Source of the DNA: a virus
Virus record (IMG/VR): IMGVR_UViG_3300010401_000038
Coordinates: 1-64,000 of that record
Direction: 5' to 3' (one strand)
DNA length: 64,000 nt
Below the pieces are notes generated by a model. That model had not been told where the DNA came from. It saw only the letters and a program-made list of their open reading frames with translations, and searched no databases. The position numbers and the translations under genes are program-made. This document shows, piece after piece, positions 14,037 to 22,707 of the stretch (position 1 is its first letter; each line of letters begins with the position of its first letter).

Positions 14037-14371
14037 ATGGAACGTGAGGATCGTGGTCCGAAGGAGGAGCGCGCAGGGCCCGCCACAACCGCTCCATAAA
14101 AGCCGACCTGTACTGGGAGAGAAAGTGGGGACGCCTCCTCAAGCTCACCGACCACATCGCGCCGCGACTCACGTTCGACGGCGCCCACGCGCACGCCGAC
14201 CGCAGGGTGACCGACGCGGTGAGGGTGTACCAGACGTGGCTCAGAGGCGAGGACCTTATCGGAGGCTGTCGCGCGGAGATGGAGCGTCTCGCGACCGGAG
14301 GGTACGGGCGCAGGGACGTCAACGGATACAGCGTCAGGAGGAAGCGCGATGGATCTGAGAAGCCTGTGTGA
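14037..14371 (+). CDS. Hypothetical protein with an apparent -1 frameshift
   Basis: ATG 14037 reads MEREDRGPKEER and stops at 14097-14099. From about 14070 the coding signal moves to the -1 frame, reading RHNRSIKADLYWERKWGRLL and on to a TGA at 14369-14371; that frame has no start codon of its own. Joined, they give about 110 residues with a plausible helical core. The shift lies near GCAGGGCCC. A missing base in the assembly or a real -1 event would both fit. No family recognised. Confidence 0.5.
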
Positions 14372-14891
14372 CGCCCTCGAGAAGCCGTGGTCCGACATGA
14401 TGAACCACCTTCTCGTCCTCTACTCGATCGCGCGCTACGCCCCCGGACGCAAGGTCGTCGAGATCGGCGTCGACGACGGGTCGTCGACGGCGGCGCTGCT
14501 CCTGGGGGTCGCCGCGGCGAACGGTCACCTGACGAGCATCGACGTCGCGCCGTGCGACCGCACGCGCCAGGACATCTCGGGTTGCCCCTTCTACTCCCGC
14601 TGGACCTTCATCCAGGGAAAAAGCGCCGAGGTCGCCGGCCAGATCGACAACGACCTGGATGTCGTGTTCATCGACGGCGATCACTCCTACGCCGGCACGA
14701 AAGCCGACTGGGAGGCGTACTCGAAGAAGGTGAAGATCGGGGGCCTCATCCTGTTCCACGACGCGCTCGCATACCCGGACGTGCAGCGCGTCGTCGACGA
14801 GATCCCCGTCGTCGCCGCCCCCGAGGGATGGTGGGAGAAGGTCACGCTGCCGTGGGGCTACGGCCTCACGATCGCGAAGCGTCTGCAGTGA
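14349..14891 (+). CDS. Class I SAM-dependent methyltransferase (Methyltransf_24-like)
   Basis: A 180-residue Rossmann methyltransferase. Motif I is VVEIGVDDGSST (residues 35-46), the post-motif acidic residue is in LTSIDV, and VVFIDGDHSYAGTKADWEAY plus GGLILFHDAL are typical of the Methyltransf_24 group that often modifies sugars or small molecules. Unlike the two DNA methylases in the window, it has no NPPF or PC motif. It is near a glycosyltransferase (16129), so glycan methylation is possible but unproven. Confidence 0.8.
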   Translation: MDLRSLCDALEKPWSDMMNHLLVLYSIARYAPGRKVVEIGVDDGSSTAALLLGVAAANGHLTSIDVAPCDRTRQDISGCPFYSRWTFIQGKSAEVAGQIDNDLDVVFIDGDHSYAGTKADWEAYSKKVKIGGLILFHDALAYPDVQRVVDEIPVVAAPEGWWEKVTLPWGYGLTIAKRLQ

Positions 14892-15181
14892 GCGACGTCG
14901 TCGACCTGCAGGCCGAGCGCGAGAAGCGCCGGCCGCACTCCACGGGGCGCGCGCGCTGCCTCGACTGCAAACACGAGTGGCAGTCCGTTGCCCCGAGCGG
15001 TACGGTCTGGCTCGAGTGCCCGAAGTGCTCTCTCGTGCGCGGGCGATTCATCTTCCCGCACGAGCTTCCCGAAGGGACGGGGGTCTGGCACTGCAACTGC
15101 GGCAACACGCTGTTCGAGGTCCTCGTCGACGGGTTCTTCTGCCCGAACTGCGGCGTCAAGCACGAAGGATTGCCCGATTAA
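14888..15181 (+). CDS. Double zinc-ribbon protein
   Basis: A 97-residue protein from GTG 14888 (GTGA junction). It carries two ribbons: CLDCKHEW with CPKCS, and CNCGN with CPNCG. The stop codon shares its last base with the operator palindrome at 15181, so transcription of this gene may be followed by fresh initiation there. Probable nucleic-acid or polymerase-binding role, by analogy only. Confidence 0.7.
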   Translation: MSDVVDLQAEREKRRPHSTGRARCLDCKHEWQSVAPSGTVWLECPKCSLVRGRFIFPHELPEGTGVWHCNCGNTLFEVLVDGFFCPNCGVKHEGLPD

Positions 15182-15213
15182 CTCTTGACAAGAGTCGCGG
15201 GGGAGAGTAGGGT
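15181..15213 (+). promoter_or_regulatory. Operator-embedded promoter giving a leaderless mRNA
   Basis: The palindrome ACTCTTGACAAGAGT (15181-15195) contains TTGACA (15185-15190). A 17-bp spacer leads to TAGGGT (15208-15213), then eight bases to ATG 15222. A bound repressor would cover the -35. The promoter drives 15222 and the anti-CBASS gene downstream. Confidence 0.75.
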
Positions 15214-15221
15214 CTCGCGTC

Positions 15222-15680
15222 ATGGACCTCCTCGGGGAGTGGATCAGAACCATTCGGATCGCCAAGGACCGCAGCGCGATCGAGATGGAGGCGACGTCGG
15301 TATCCTCGGCCGGCCCGTTCCTCTATCGGTGCTCGAACGATTGCTGCAACGAGGTCTGGATCGAGCACGTCACTGGCGTCGACTCGATCCTGTCGTCGTG
15401 CAATGAACCGGAGAAGCAGATCGTCGCGCTTGACCTGCACGTCGTCGACGACCTTGAGCCGCACCTCATCGCGAACCAGATCCAGCGCACCGAGAGCAAG
15501 GATGGCGGAGACGCCGGCGTCGAGACGACGTACTACTTCCGCCTGCGCACGAAGAAGGGGACGTTCACGATCGAGCTGCGGAATAACCACAATGGGTACT
15601 ACGGCGGGAAGCTGGAGCGCGCGCTCCCGGGAGAGCTGCCGCGCGACCTGGAGTGGGTCGACGTGAAGGAGGACCTCTGA
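15222..15680 (+). CDS. Leaderless-mRNA hypothetical protein
   Basis: A 152-residue protein starting MDLLGEWIRTIRIAKDRSA. It has paired Cys (CSNDCCNEVW) near residue 37 and a long beta-rich C-terminal half (TTYYFRLRTKKGTFTIELR). ATG 15222 is eight bases past the -10 element. First gene of the operon that carries the Acb2-like protein. No family recognised. Confidence 0.75.
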   Translation: MDLLGEWIRTIRIAKDRSAIEMEATSVSSAGPFLYRCSNDCCNEVWIEHVTGVDSILSSCNEPEKQIVALDLHVVDDLEPHLIANQIQRTESKDGGDAGVETTYYFRLRTKKGTFTIELRNNHNGYYGGKLERALPGELPRDLEWVDVKEDL

Positions 15681-15916
15681 TGGACATCCAGACCTGCAGT
15701 GAGCCGACCTGCGGCAAGCAGTTCGTCTTCCTCAACAGCGTCCGCCAGCCCGGCAAGTTCGTCCCGGTCGACGTCGCGAGCGTGACCCAGGCGGAGATGG
15801 CCGGGGAAGGCGTCGACTTCGAGAGCGGGCGCCACGTCAGCCACTATTCCACCTGCACCAACCCGAAGGCGTTCAGCAAACAGCTCCACTCGAAGGGAGG
15901 ACCCAGTGCCGCCTGA
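15680..15916 (+). CDS. Small zinc-binding-type protein
   Basis: A 78-residue protein whose ATG overlaps the previous stop by one base. The N-terminus has CSEPTCGKQFVF and the C-terminal part HVSHYSTC, which together could bind one zinc. Typical of small early phage proteins. The long N-terminal extension from 15653 is rejected. Confidence 0.65.
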   Translation: MDIQTCSEPTCGKQFVFLNSVRQPGKFVPVDVASVTQAEMAGEGVDFESGRHVSHYSTCTNPKAFSKQLHSKGGPSAA

Positions 15917-16124
15917 GTCAACGAACGACATCAACAATCGCTTCACCTACCACGCCCCCAAAGGCGACCAGGCGCAGACGTACGAGACGATTCGGAGCGA
16001 GGCAAAGGGACTCGCCCTGCTCCTGCTCGAGAAGTGCCCGCCGAGCCGCGAGCTGTCGTTGGCACTGACGAACCTCGAACAGGCCGTGTTCTGGGCGAAC
16101 GCCTCCATCGCGCGAAACGGGTGA
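15906..16124 (+). CDS. acb2: Acb2/Tad1-hairpin family anti-CBASS cyclic-nucleotide sponge
   Basis: A 72-residue protein from GTG 15906 after GGGAGGA. It has the family signature throughout: NNRFTYHAPKGDQAQTYE at residues 10-27, then helical LALLLLEKCPPSREL and ending ALTNLEQAVFWANASIARNG. Family members such as Acb2 of Pseudomonas phages form hexamers that bind signalling cyclic di- and trinucleotides and so block CBASS (and, for some, Thoeris) abortive defence. It is the third gene of the leaderless operon from 15185, which suits early expression. Assignment is from recalled family pattern, with no structural test here. Confidence 0.85.
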   Translation: MPPESTNDINNRFTYHAPKGDQAQTYETIRSEAKGLALLLLEKCPPSRELSLALTNLEQAVFWANASIARNG

Positions 16125-16128
16125 TCCG

Positions 16129-16725
16129 GTGAGCCTGTACCGATTCGGCGTCGTCACCCCGACCGTTGCGGACCGCGGCGTGCTCCTGAAACGCTGCCGA
16201 CGATCGATCGACTGGCAGTGGCGCAACGATGTCCGGCATATCGTCTACGGTGACGGATTCACGCCGGAGTCTCCGGTGGGTGCCGTCGCTTTCATCGACC
16301 GATCGGGGCGCGACCGAAAGGGGCACGATCCGCTCATCGGGAACGACATCCGAAACAAGGCCGTCCAGGAGTGGGCCGACAAGGTCGACCTGTTCGTCTT
16401 CGTCGACGACGACAACATCCTCCTGCCTGGGGCGCTGAACCGCTTCGAGAAGGCCGCAGCCCCGGTCGTGCTATCGAGGATGCTCGAAATCTCGACCGAC
16501 GGACGCCAGAGGATTTATCCGAAGCCGGAGGACGCGAGACTCATCGAGGGCAACTTCGGATCGCTCCAAATCTGCGTGGCATCGGAGATCGCCAAGGACT
16601 GCCGGTTCACGCCCGACAGGTACAACGGCGACTGGGACTTCATCCAGCAGGCCCTCGCGATCGCCGGCCGGGAGGCGAAGGCGATCGAGGACATCACCGG
16701 GATCTGGTGCCGGGAGGGAGTGTGA
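16129..16725 (+). CDS. GT-A fold glycosyltransferase-like protein
   Basis: A 198-residue protein from GTG 16129. The N-terminus FGVVTPTVADRGVLLKRC is the first Rossmann strand of a GT2-type fold, and FVFVDDDNILLPGAL (about residue 88) is the DxD metal/nucleotide-sugar motif followed by the typical LLPGAL helix. The C-terminal half has a DWDF segment typical of the acceptor side. It may glycosylate a host or phage component. Acceptor unknown. Confidence 0.7.
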   Translation: MSLYRFGVVTPTVADRGVLLKRCRRSIDWQWRNDVRHIVYGDGFTPESPVGAVAFIDRSGRDRKGHDPLIGNDIRNKAVQEWADKVDLFVFVDDDNILLPGALNRFEKAAAPVVLSRMLEISTDGRQRIYPKPEDARLIEGNFGSLQICVASEIAKDCRFTPDRYNGDWDFIQQALAIAGREAKAIEDITGIWCREGV

Positions 16726-17041
16726 GGCAGCGGTGCGGAAAGTGTGGCCGACGCCGCAAGACTGCGCACGAACTGGACCGCGCGCGCTGGTGCCGGCAAT
16801 CGGGATGGCGCCTGCGCCGGTTCACCGAACGCATGTTGCGGCTGACGGATCCGCAGAACGCGGGCGTCTCTGCTGCCTCTGCGGTTCCGAGTACGATCCC
16901 GAAGACGTAGCGGTCAGAGGCCACGCCCGACTGTGTCCCGCGTGTCGAAAGCGCGCGAGGGAGGAGGAAGCAGGTGCAAGGGACGGGAAGGTTCGCGTGT
17001 CTCGACCTAGGAAGCGGGGTCGAGGTATCGCTTCAAGTTGA
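16722..17041 (+). CDS. Double zinc-knuckle protein with an apparent -1 frameshift
   Basis: GTG 16722 (GTGA junction) reads VRQRCGKCGRRRKTAHELD. Near 16858, at GCGGGCG, the coding signal moves to the -1 frame, which reads RLCCLCGSEYDPED then HARLCPACRKR and stops at 17041. Joined, this gives about 106 residues with CxxC, C and two further CxxC pairs. In the first frame the sequence after 16860 loses coding bias and stops at 16910; an ATG at 16805 in the second frame has poor codon usage up to the shift. A missing G is the simplest cause. Confidence 0.5.
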
Positions 17042-17483
17042 GAATCCAGGCGTGATGACGCTTCGCGTCGACACGCGCTCCTCCGGCAAGGGCGCAATGA
17101 TGACCACGCTGGCCTGGATTCCGATCGAAGCTTGGCGCTGGCTGTTGTCCGAATCGGAGAGGCCGGCCACGGGAGATCCGCTCGATGACATGGTGGCCAA
17201 AGCCTTCGCCGACAGCGCCGGTCGCGTGGAGAACCCGGAGACCGCGAGGCCGATGGACCCAATCCGGAAGTCCGACGTGCCATGCTGTCTGTACTTCGGC
17301 GCCGGCGCATTTCACTGCTCCAGGCACGGATCCATCGAGACCGAGATTCACGTCTTCTCTGATCCGAACACGTACATCTGTCATTGCCCGGAGTGTCACA
17401 AAGACAACTGGCGCGACCTGCAGAGCTACAGCGGCGCGCTCCCGGTTTTCTCGTACCTGGGGAGGGTAAAAGCCAGTGCCTGA
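16974..17483 (+). CDS. Hypothetical protein with His/Cys C-terminal cluster
   Basis: A 169-residue protein from GTG 16974, with GGAGGAAG upstream; it overlaps the previous gene by 68 bases in another frame. The first half is beta-rich, the middle charged, and the C-terminal third has CCLYFGAG, CSRHG and CHCPECHKD, consistent with a zinc site. ATG 17055 is an alternative start. No family recognised. Confidence 0.6.
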   Translation: MQGTGRFACLDLGSGVEVSLQVENPGVMTLRVDTRSSGKGAMMTTLAWIPIEAWRWLLSESERPATGDPLDDMVAKAFADSAGRVENPETARPMDPIRKSDVPCCLYFGAGAFHCSRHGSIETEIHVFSDPNTYICHCPECHKDNWRDLQSYSGALPVFSYLGRVKASA

Positions 17484-17712
17484 CGATCGCTTCGGTCTCC
17501 CTCTCCGTATCCGCCTGACCGCGGAGATGCGCGCGTGGCTGCTCCTCGAGGGGAGCCGCCGCGGGACGACGGCGAGCCAGGTGATGCGCGACCTCATCCG
17601 CGCGGCGATGGACAAGTCGCCGCGCCGCCCGGCCGCGGCGCGCGGTGAGCACGGCCTCCACGCGGTCACGTCGAAGCTGGCGCCGGAGCTGCCCGACGAA
17701 GACAATGTCTGA
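17476..17712 (+). CDS. Ribbon-helix-helix DNA-binding protein
   Basis: A 78-residue protein from GTG 17476. PLRIRLTAEMRAWLLLEGSR then GTTASQVMRDLIRAAMD has the Arc/CopG pattern: a short basic strand followed by two helices. Such proteins dimerise and bind DNA as transcription regulators. The tail after residue 47 is flexible. Its target is unknown; it is a second candidate regulator for the repeats in this window. Confidence 0.7.
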   Translation: MPDDRFGLPLRIRLTAEMRAWLLLEGSRRGTTASQVMRDLIRAAMDKSPRRPAAARGEHGLHAVTSKLAPELPDEDNV

Positions 17713-17950
17713 CCAGCCCCCGCAGGGGCACGGAAACCCAGTAGACGCCCTCCGGTTCGGGGACGATGACATCCTTCGAGCGAGCCTCGAGTTTCGGTGT
17801 TGGATCTGCACCGGCGTCCACAGCGCGACGGTCACCTTCTCTCGCGTCGCGGGAGGATCCGGTATGCGCATCACGGAGGACGCCATCTTCGAGTGCGGCC
17901 GCAAGAGCCGGATGGTCTTCGGCGTGACCGACGGAGCGTACGACGCATGA
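17705..17950 (+). CDS. Small hypothetical protein
   Basis: An 81-residue protein from ATG 17705, overlapping the RHH gene by 8 bases. CWICTGVHSATVTF around residue 33 and a later FECG give three Cys and one His, a possible zinc site in a beta-rich domain. No family recognised. Confidence 0.6.
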   Translation: MSDQPPQGHGNPVDALRFGDDDILRASLEFRCWICTGVHSATVTFSRVAGGSGMRITEDAIFECGRKSRMVFGVTDGAYDA

Positions 17951-18168
17951 GGCTCGCCAACCAGGTCAACAACCTGTACCGAACGCGCGGTGGCCGGCAA
18001 AGCGCGAACCGCATGAAGCGATGCGGCTTCGAGCGCGGTGGCCGGCCGAGGACCGAGCGGCCCGTGGCCGTCGCCGAGTTCCGGTGCGTCGGATGCGGCG
18101 CCGCGATGGACGGGGCGGCTTCCTTCTGCGACGGGTGCGTCGCCGGCGCGCCCCGTGTCCAAGACTGA
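17947..18168 (+). CDS. Small basic zinc-ribbon protein
   Basis: A 73-residue protein in an ATGA junction. The basic N-terminus (MRLANQVNNLYRTRGGR) is followed by CVGCGAAMDGAASFCDGC, a compact zinc knuckle. Probable nucleic-acid binding by composition only. Confidence 0.6.
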   Translation: MRLANQVNNLYRTRGGRQSANRMKRCGFERGGRPRTERPVAVAEFRCVGCGAAMDGAASFCDGCVAGAPRVQD

Positions 18169-18556
18169 CCCCTTCGCGCGCCTCGACGAGAGCGAAATCG
18201 CCGCGGCCGTCCGCTCCGAGGCGGCCGCCGGGGCGAGGACCAATCCTGGCCCCGACCACCTAGCCGCGCTGTTCCGCAAGGCCATCCGAGAAATCCTCAA
18301 CGAGGACGAGATCAAGAAGGCGATCCGGGCGCGCCTGCTCAGGGAGCTCAAGGGCGAGGTCGCGGCCCGCTTCGGCCCCGTGCTGATGAAGATCGGCGGG
18401 GGCAGCAAGACGGGCACGAAGGGCTCGAGGAAGTACGAGGGTCGAAAGGCCGAGGAGTTCGTGGGCTGGACAGTCGCGGAGAAGATTCGCTACTCTGAGA
18501 CCGGCGAGAGGCCAGCCAGGCTCACCGCACCGGCGAGCCCAAAGGAGACGACATGA
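18155..18556 (+). CDS. Helical hypothetical protein upstream of the structural module
   Basis: A 133-residue protein from GTG 18155. It is helical and charged (LFRKAIREILNEDEIKKAIR, RLLRELKGEVAARFGPVL) with a basic glycine-rich C-terminal part. Its size, charge and position before the terminase would suit a small terminase subunit, but no diagnostic motif is present, so I leave function open. Confidence 0.6.
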   Translation: MSKTDPFARLDESEIAAAVRSEAAAGARTNPGPDHLAALFRKAIREILNEDEIKKAIRARLLRELKGEVAARFGPVLMKIGGGSKTGTKGSRKYEGRKAEEFVGWTVAEKIRYSETGERPARLTAPASPKETT

Positions 18557-18906
18557 AGCGCCTTCCGTGGTTCCTCGTATTCGTCTGCTCCGTTCTCTGC
18601 GTTGCTCTCATGGGGGCCAGCAAGGGAACCATCCGCGGCGGCGACCCCGCCGTCGTCCTGACGACCATAGCGGCCGGCCCGACCGAGACCTGCTCGACGC
18701 TCTCGAGGGAAATCACGGGATTCATCATCCACAATCGAACGGCGCACGACACGAAGGTCTGCTTCGTCGCCGGCTGCACGGCCTCGAGCTACATGACGCT
18801 CCTGGCCAACACCTACTGGCAGGCGGACATGTACCTGAAAAACGGCGACGTCGTCTGCTTCAACGGCACGGCCGCGGACGTCGTCGAGATGGTGACCCTC
18901 CAGTGA
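18553..18906 (+). CDS. Exported Cys-containing beta protein
   Basis: A 117-residue protein beginning MKRLPWFLVFVCSVLCVALM, a signal peptide, followed by a beta-rich domain with four Cys (ETCSTL, KVCFVAGC, DVVCFN) that could form two disulphides. It is coupled by GTGA to the exported beta-helix protein at 18903, so the two probably act together outside the cytoplasm or on the virion. Confidence 0.65.
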   Translation: MKRLPWFLVFVCSVLCVALMGASKGTIRGGDPAVVLTTIAAGPTETCSTLSREITGFIIHNRTAHDTKVCFVAGCTASSYMTLLANTYWQADMYLKNGDVVCFNGTAADVVEMVTLQ

Positions 18907-20960
18907 AACGCCTGCTCGCCGCGGTCCTCGCCTTCCTCGTAGCGACACCGTCCTTCGCGGTGACGAGCTACTACTTCTCGAATTGCGACGGGAGCTACAG
19001 CGGCCCCGACTACGGGCGCGGCGATGTCGCGAGGGTCGACTCGACGATCAGCGCGTGCAGTCACAGCGAGGATGGGATCCACCCCATCAACGCCTGCCGG
19101 TGCAATGGAACGCTGGCCAACTGCAACGACCTGGTCGCCCTCGCGGGCACGGACAAGAGGAACCCGTACTGCCTCGCCCCGGCGGGGTTCAACGAATCGA
19201 CCGGCGGATACGACTACACATCGTTCGCCGCGGTTGCCTCCGCCGCCAACATCCACGCCGGCGACACGTTCTATCTCTGCGCCGGGCAGTGCGATGGGCT
19301 CGGCTCGGCGACCTACCACGTCGGTCCGACCATCACGTCGGGGACGGGGAACGGGTCGCTTCTGGTGCCCCGAGTCTCTGGCTCGAACGGGAGCCCCATC
19401 CAGATCCTGCCCTACTGTGAAAACGGGACGTGCGAGACGGTGACGATCAGCGGGGACAGCAACGGGAACGGGTCTTTCGACGCGGGCGAGATCCAGCACT
19501 TCATGACCAATGCCGCGCAGTCGCCGCAGAGCGCGGGGTCCGGCGCGACGATTAGTTACTGGACCATCGACGGCGATCCGCTCGGAACCGCGACGCACCA
19601 CATCATCTTCGACAAGTGCGACGGGATCGGCATCGAGCTCGACTACACCGACCCAGGCGGCGGGGACCAGAATAACCACGATGGCGTGGCCAACGTCACG
19701 TTCAAGCACTTCGACGTCATGGAGACCGGGGCGAGGATCTGGGGAAAGGCCGATCTTGAGGCCGCGAATTGCGACTCGAACAGCGCCAACAGCCAGTGGT
19801 TCGCGTTCAAGATCAACAACTCAGGTGGCCCAGTCGTCCTCCAGGACCTCCTCCTGAAACACATCTGCGGCGTCGGCGTGCGCTACAACAATAACAACGA
19901 CGCCTCCGCATCGCTCCTGGCGGACGGGATCCGATTCGAGGATGTCGTCTACCTGACGAACGACAACAACTTCAACGTGAACACCTCGAGTACGACCTCC
20001 TACCACGTCGCCCCGGCGGCCTCGATCACCTACCAGAACTGCGAGGCGCACGGGTTCATCTACGGCATCCAGGAGGAGGACAATATCCACAATCTGACCG
20101 TCCAGGACAATCGCCTCTACTGCGACGGTCTCTACCGGACCGACCCCTACTGTTCGTACCCCGGCAACTACAGTTGCCTCACGGGAATCTCGATGACGGA
20201 CGGTGACACCCCGCCGTGCACGGGAGACTGCTGGAGCGACAACTACATCATCCGGCGCAACACGGTCATCGGGACCGGGAACAAGGGAAGCATCGGTGAC
20301 CTCTGGACCGGCATCGCCTTCGGCGTCACGAATCGCGGCAACGGGGTGACGGCGCTCATCGAGAACAACACGGTGTCCGGTGCCAACGACGGGTGCGACG
20401 GAACGGGACAGGCCGCGGGTCTGAGCATCAACACGGCGGAGGCCGGCGTCGTGGCCCGCAACAACTCCATCTCCAGCCCGACATCGATCCCTGGCGGGAC
20501 GGCGCACACGCTCTACATCAACGGACACGACATCTCGTTCACGAACAACATCGTCTCGGGCGGCGCGACGACCCCGTACGCCAACTTCACGTCCTCGGCG
20601 GCCGGGTCGACCATCACGACGAACGACTTCTACGCCGGCGCTGGTCTGAACCTCCTGCGCGTCAACGCGACGAATTACACCTGCGCGACCATCCCGACGC
20701 TGCAGACCGGGAACATCTGCTCGAAGCCCAGCTTCTCCGTTGACCCTTCCTCCACGGACGTGCCCGCCAGCCTGGCTCTGTGGGGATCCCAGGCGTGCGT
20801 CGACGCTGGCGCCTCCTGCTCGACGGACGACCTGCAGGGAACCACGAGACCGATCGGGTCGGCGTGCGACATCGGCGCCTTCGAGTACCTGGCCCCCGTG
20901 TCGACGACGAAACCTTCCCCCGTCACCTACTGCCCGGGAGTCTTCGGGCCGTCCCAGTAG
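18903..20960 (+). CDS. Secreted right-handed beta-helix protein (spike or depolymerase-like)
   Basis: A 685-residue protein from GTG 18903. It starts VKRLLAAVLAFLVATPSFA, a clear signal peptide with an Ala-x-Ala-like cleavage region. The body is a long series of N/D/G-rich turns with repeating strands (for example LIENNTVSGANDG, VVARNNSISSP, SFTNNIVSGG), the pattern of parallel beta-helix repeats in pectate-lyase-like folds. It ends ACDIGAFEYLAP, typical of bacterial surface beta-helix proteins of the choice-of-anchor Q type. Many Cys residues suit an oxidising compartment. It could be a polysaccharide-binding or cleaving factor. A signal peptide on such a phage protein is unusual. Confidence 0.75.
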   Translation: MKRLLAAVLAFLVATPSFAVTSYYFSNCDGSYSGPDYGRGDVARVDSTISACSHSEDGIHPINACRCNGTLANCNDLVALAGTDKRNPYCLAPAGFNESTGGYDYTSFAAVASAANIHAGDTFYLCAGQCDGLGSATYHVGPTITSGTGNGSLLVPRVSGSNGSPIQILPYCENGTCETVTISGDSNGNGSFDAGEIQHFMTNAAQSPQSAGSGATISYWTIDGDPLGTATHHIIFDKCDGIGIELDYTDPGGGDQNNHDGVANVTFKHFDVMETGARIWGKADLEAANCDSNSANSQWFAFKINNSGGPVVLQDLLLKHICGVGVRYNNNNDASASLLADGIRFEDVVYLTNDNNFNVNTSSTTSYHVAPAASITYQNCEAHGFIYGIQEEDNIHNLTVQDNRLYCDGLYRTDPYCSYPGNYSCLTGISMTDGDTPPCTGDCWSDNYIIRRNTVIGTGNKGSIGDLWTGIAFGVTNRGNGVTALIENNTVSGANDGCDGTGQAAGLSINTAEAGVVARNNSISSPTSIPGGTAHTLYINGHDISFTNNIVSGGATTPYANFTSSAAGSTITTNDFYAGAGLNLLRVNATNYTCATIPTLQTGNICSKPSFSVDPSSTDVPASLALWGSQACVDAGASCSTDDLQGTTRPIGSACDIGAFEYLAPVSTTKPSPVTYCPGVFGPSQ

Positions 20961-20962
20961 AC

Positions 20963-22651
20963 GTGCCTCCACCATCCGCACGCGACCGCCAGGCGGCCCT
21001 CGAGTCGGCCGAGCGCGAGATGTTCGCCGCCGACCCCTGGTGGGCGATCGAGAAGGGCTACGTCTTCACCGAGGACGAGCACGCCGCCAAGGGAGAGTCC
21101 GCCCGCAAGCCGTTCCCGAAGTGCGACTACCTCAAGTTCATCGTGCGCATCTATCAGGAGCGCGACGTCGGGCTGATCATGAAGGCCCGCCAGCTCCGCA
21201 TGACGTGGCTGTTCTGCTACCTCCTGCTCCACAAGGCGATCACGAAGCCCGGAGCTCTGTGCGTCGCGCAGGGGAAGCGCGAGGAGGACATCCTCGCCAA
21301 GGGGACCAAGGGGCTCATGGGCCGCATCAAGTTCATGCGGCGCAACCTGCCGAAGCACCTGCAGCCCGTTCTCCTCGAGGAACCCTCCAAGGCGTCCGAG
21401 GTCTACGCCCACGAGAGCGGCATGAGCTCGACGATCATGGCGATCCCGCAGGGAGCCGACATCATCCGGTCCCTGACCGCGACCGACGTGTTCATGGACG
21501 AGCTCGCGTTCCATCCGAACGGCGAGGCGGCCTGGACCGCGGCGCTGCCGACGGTGCGCGGCGGCGGCAAGCTGTGGGGTGTAACCACGCCGAACGGTCG
21601 CGAGTTCTGCTACCTCCAGGCCGACGCCCGCATGAAGTGGGAGAGCTGGCGCGAGTGGCCGTCGGTCATGGAGGGCCTCCACGGCTACCAGACCGCGAAC
21701 GGCGTCCAACTCATCGCCCTGCACTACACCGCCGACCCGGAGAAGCGGTCCTACGAATACCAGGACACGATCCGTCGCGGCTACACCAACCCGAAATACT
21801 ACCGCCGAGAGAACGAGCTCGATTTCTCCGTCGAGGAGGGCGAAGGGGTTTTCCAGAACGAGTTCAAGCGCGAGTCCCATGTCCTCAAGGCGCGCTACGT
21901 CCTCAATCCGATCGCGCCCCTCTACCGCGGCTGGGACTTCGGATACAACGGCCAGGCGTGCGTGTTCATGCAACACAACAGCCGCGGGCAACTGGTCTGG
22001 TTCGACACCGTGTTCGCGCAGGGCAAGGCGCTCTCCCTCGTGTGCGTTGAGGTGATTCGGCGCACGCTGATGCACGCCGGGATTGCCTCCGAGAAGGGGA
22101 TCGTCCAGCACGTCCCGCTCCCGCTCAAGGATCTCGAGGGGAACGTGATCGACAACATGAAGCTGACGCAGCCGGTCATCGGCGGGATCGGGCTCATGGT
22201 ATTCGACTACGGCGACCCGGCGGCCGACGCCAAGAACCGCGAGGGCACGACCGACCGGGACACGCTCTCCAGGTTCGGTATGACGCTCCTGACGAAGCCG
22301 ACCCAGAACCGGAAGCGTGACATCGTCGACCAGGTGCGCGACATGCTGCTGCTGCGCAGCGACGGGGCACCCGGGCTCATCGTGTGCGACGGGCCGGCGC
22401 AGGAGCAGTCGTTCGTGATCGCCGGGTTCGAGGGCGGCTACCACTGGCCGGCGCGCAACAGCGGCCGCGCCGACAAGATGCTCCCCCAGAAAGACGGCTT
22501 CTTCGATCACATCTTCGACGCCTGCCAGTACCTCGTCGACCACGTCAAACCCATCCGCCCGGGACTGCTCGCAGACGATTCGGCGGACACGGACTGGCGC
22601 GCGCCGGAGTGGGCGGACAATCCGCTTCGAGGAGACTTCTCATCCGAATAA
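20963..22651 (+). CDS. terL: Terminase large subunit
   Basis: A 562-residue packaging motor. The ATPase half has a degenerate Walker A (KARQLRMTW, residues 75-83) and Walker B TDVFMDELAFHP near residue 179, followed by a TTPNG coupling motif. The nuclease half has the acidic triad expected of Terminase_6C: GWDFGYNG (Asp near 325), VFDYGDPAAD, and DHIFDACQYL. It cuts and packages concatemeric DNA at the portal. GTG 20963 is two bases after the previous stop. No small subunit is certain nearby. Confidence 0.92.
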   Translation: MPPPSARDRQAALESAEREMFAADPWWAIEKGYVFTEDEHAAKGESARKPFPKCDYLKFIVRIYQERDVGLIMKARQLRMTWLFCYLLLHKAITKPGALCVAQGKREEDILAKGTKGLMGRIKFMRRNLPKHLQPVLLEEPSKASEVYAHESGMSSTIMAIPQGADIIRSLTATDVFMDELAFHPNGEAAWTAALPTVRGGGKLWGVTTPNGREFCYLQADARMKWESWREWPSVMEGLHGYQTANGVQLIALHYTADPEKRSYEYQDTIRRGYTNPKYYRRENELDFSVEEGEGVFQNEFKRESHVLKARYVLNPIAPLYRGWDFGYNGQACVFMQHNSRGQLVWFDTVFAQGKALSLVCVEVIRRTLMHAGIASEKGIVQHVPLPLKDLEGNVIDNMKLTQPVIGGIGLMVFDYGDPAADAKNREGTTDRDTLSRFGMTLLTKPTQNRKRDIVDQVRDMLLLRSDGAPGLIVCDGPAQEQSFVIAGFEGGYHWPARNSGRADKMLPQKDGFFDHIFDACQYLVDHVKPIRPGLLADDSADTDWRAPEWADNPLRGDFSSE

Positions 22652-22707
22652 GGCGCTGGCCCGAACACCTACGCAAGAACCCCGAGCGGCGCCGGCGGCT
22701 GCGGCGG

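Noticed and set aside
16805-16860. ATG 16805 as an independent start for the second zinc-knuckle frame
   Set aside because: Codon third positions in this stretch are not GC-biased, and no ribosome-binding site is present; the first frame is coding here.
20927-22543. Long - strand ORF (538 codons) opposite the terminase
   Set aside because: Antisense open frames are expected in very GC-rich genes; composition is Arg/Val/Asp-biased and it lacks a ribosome-binding site and known motifs.
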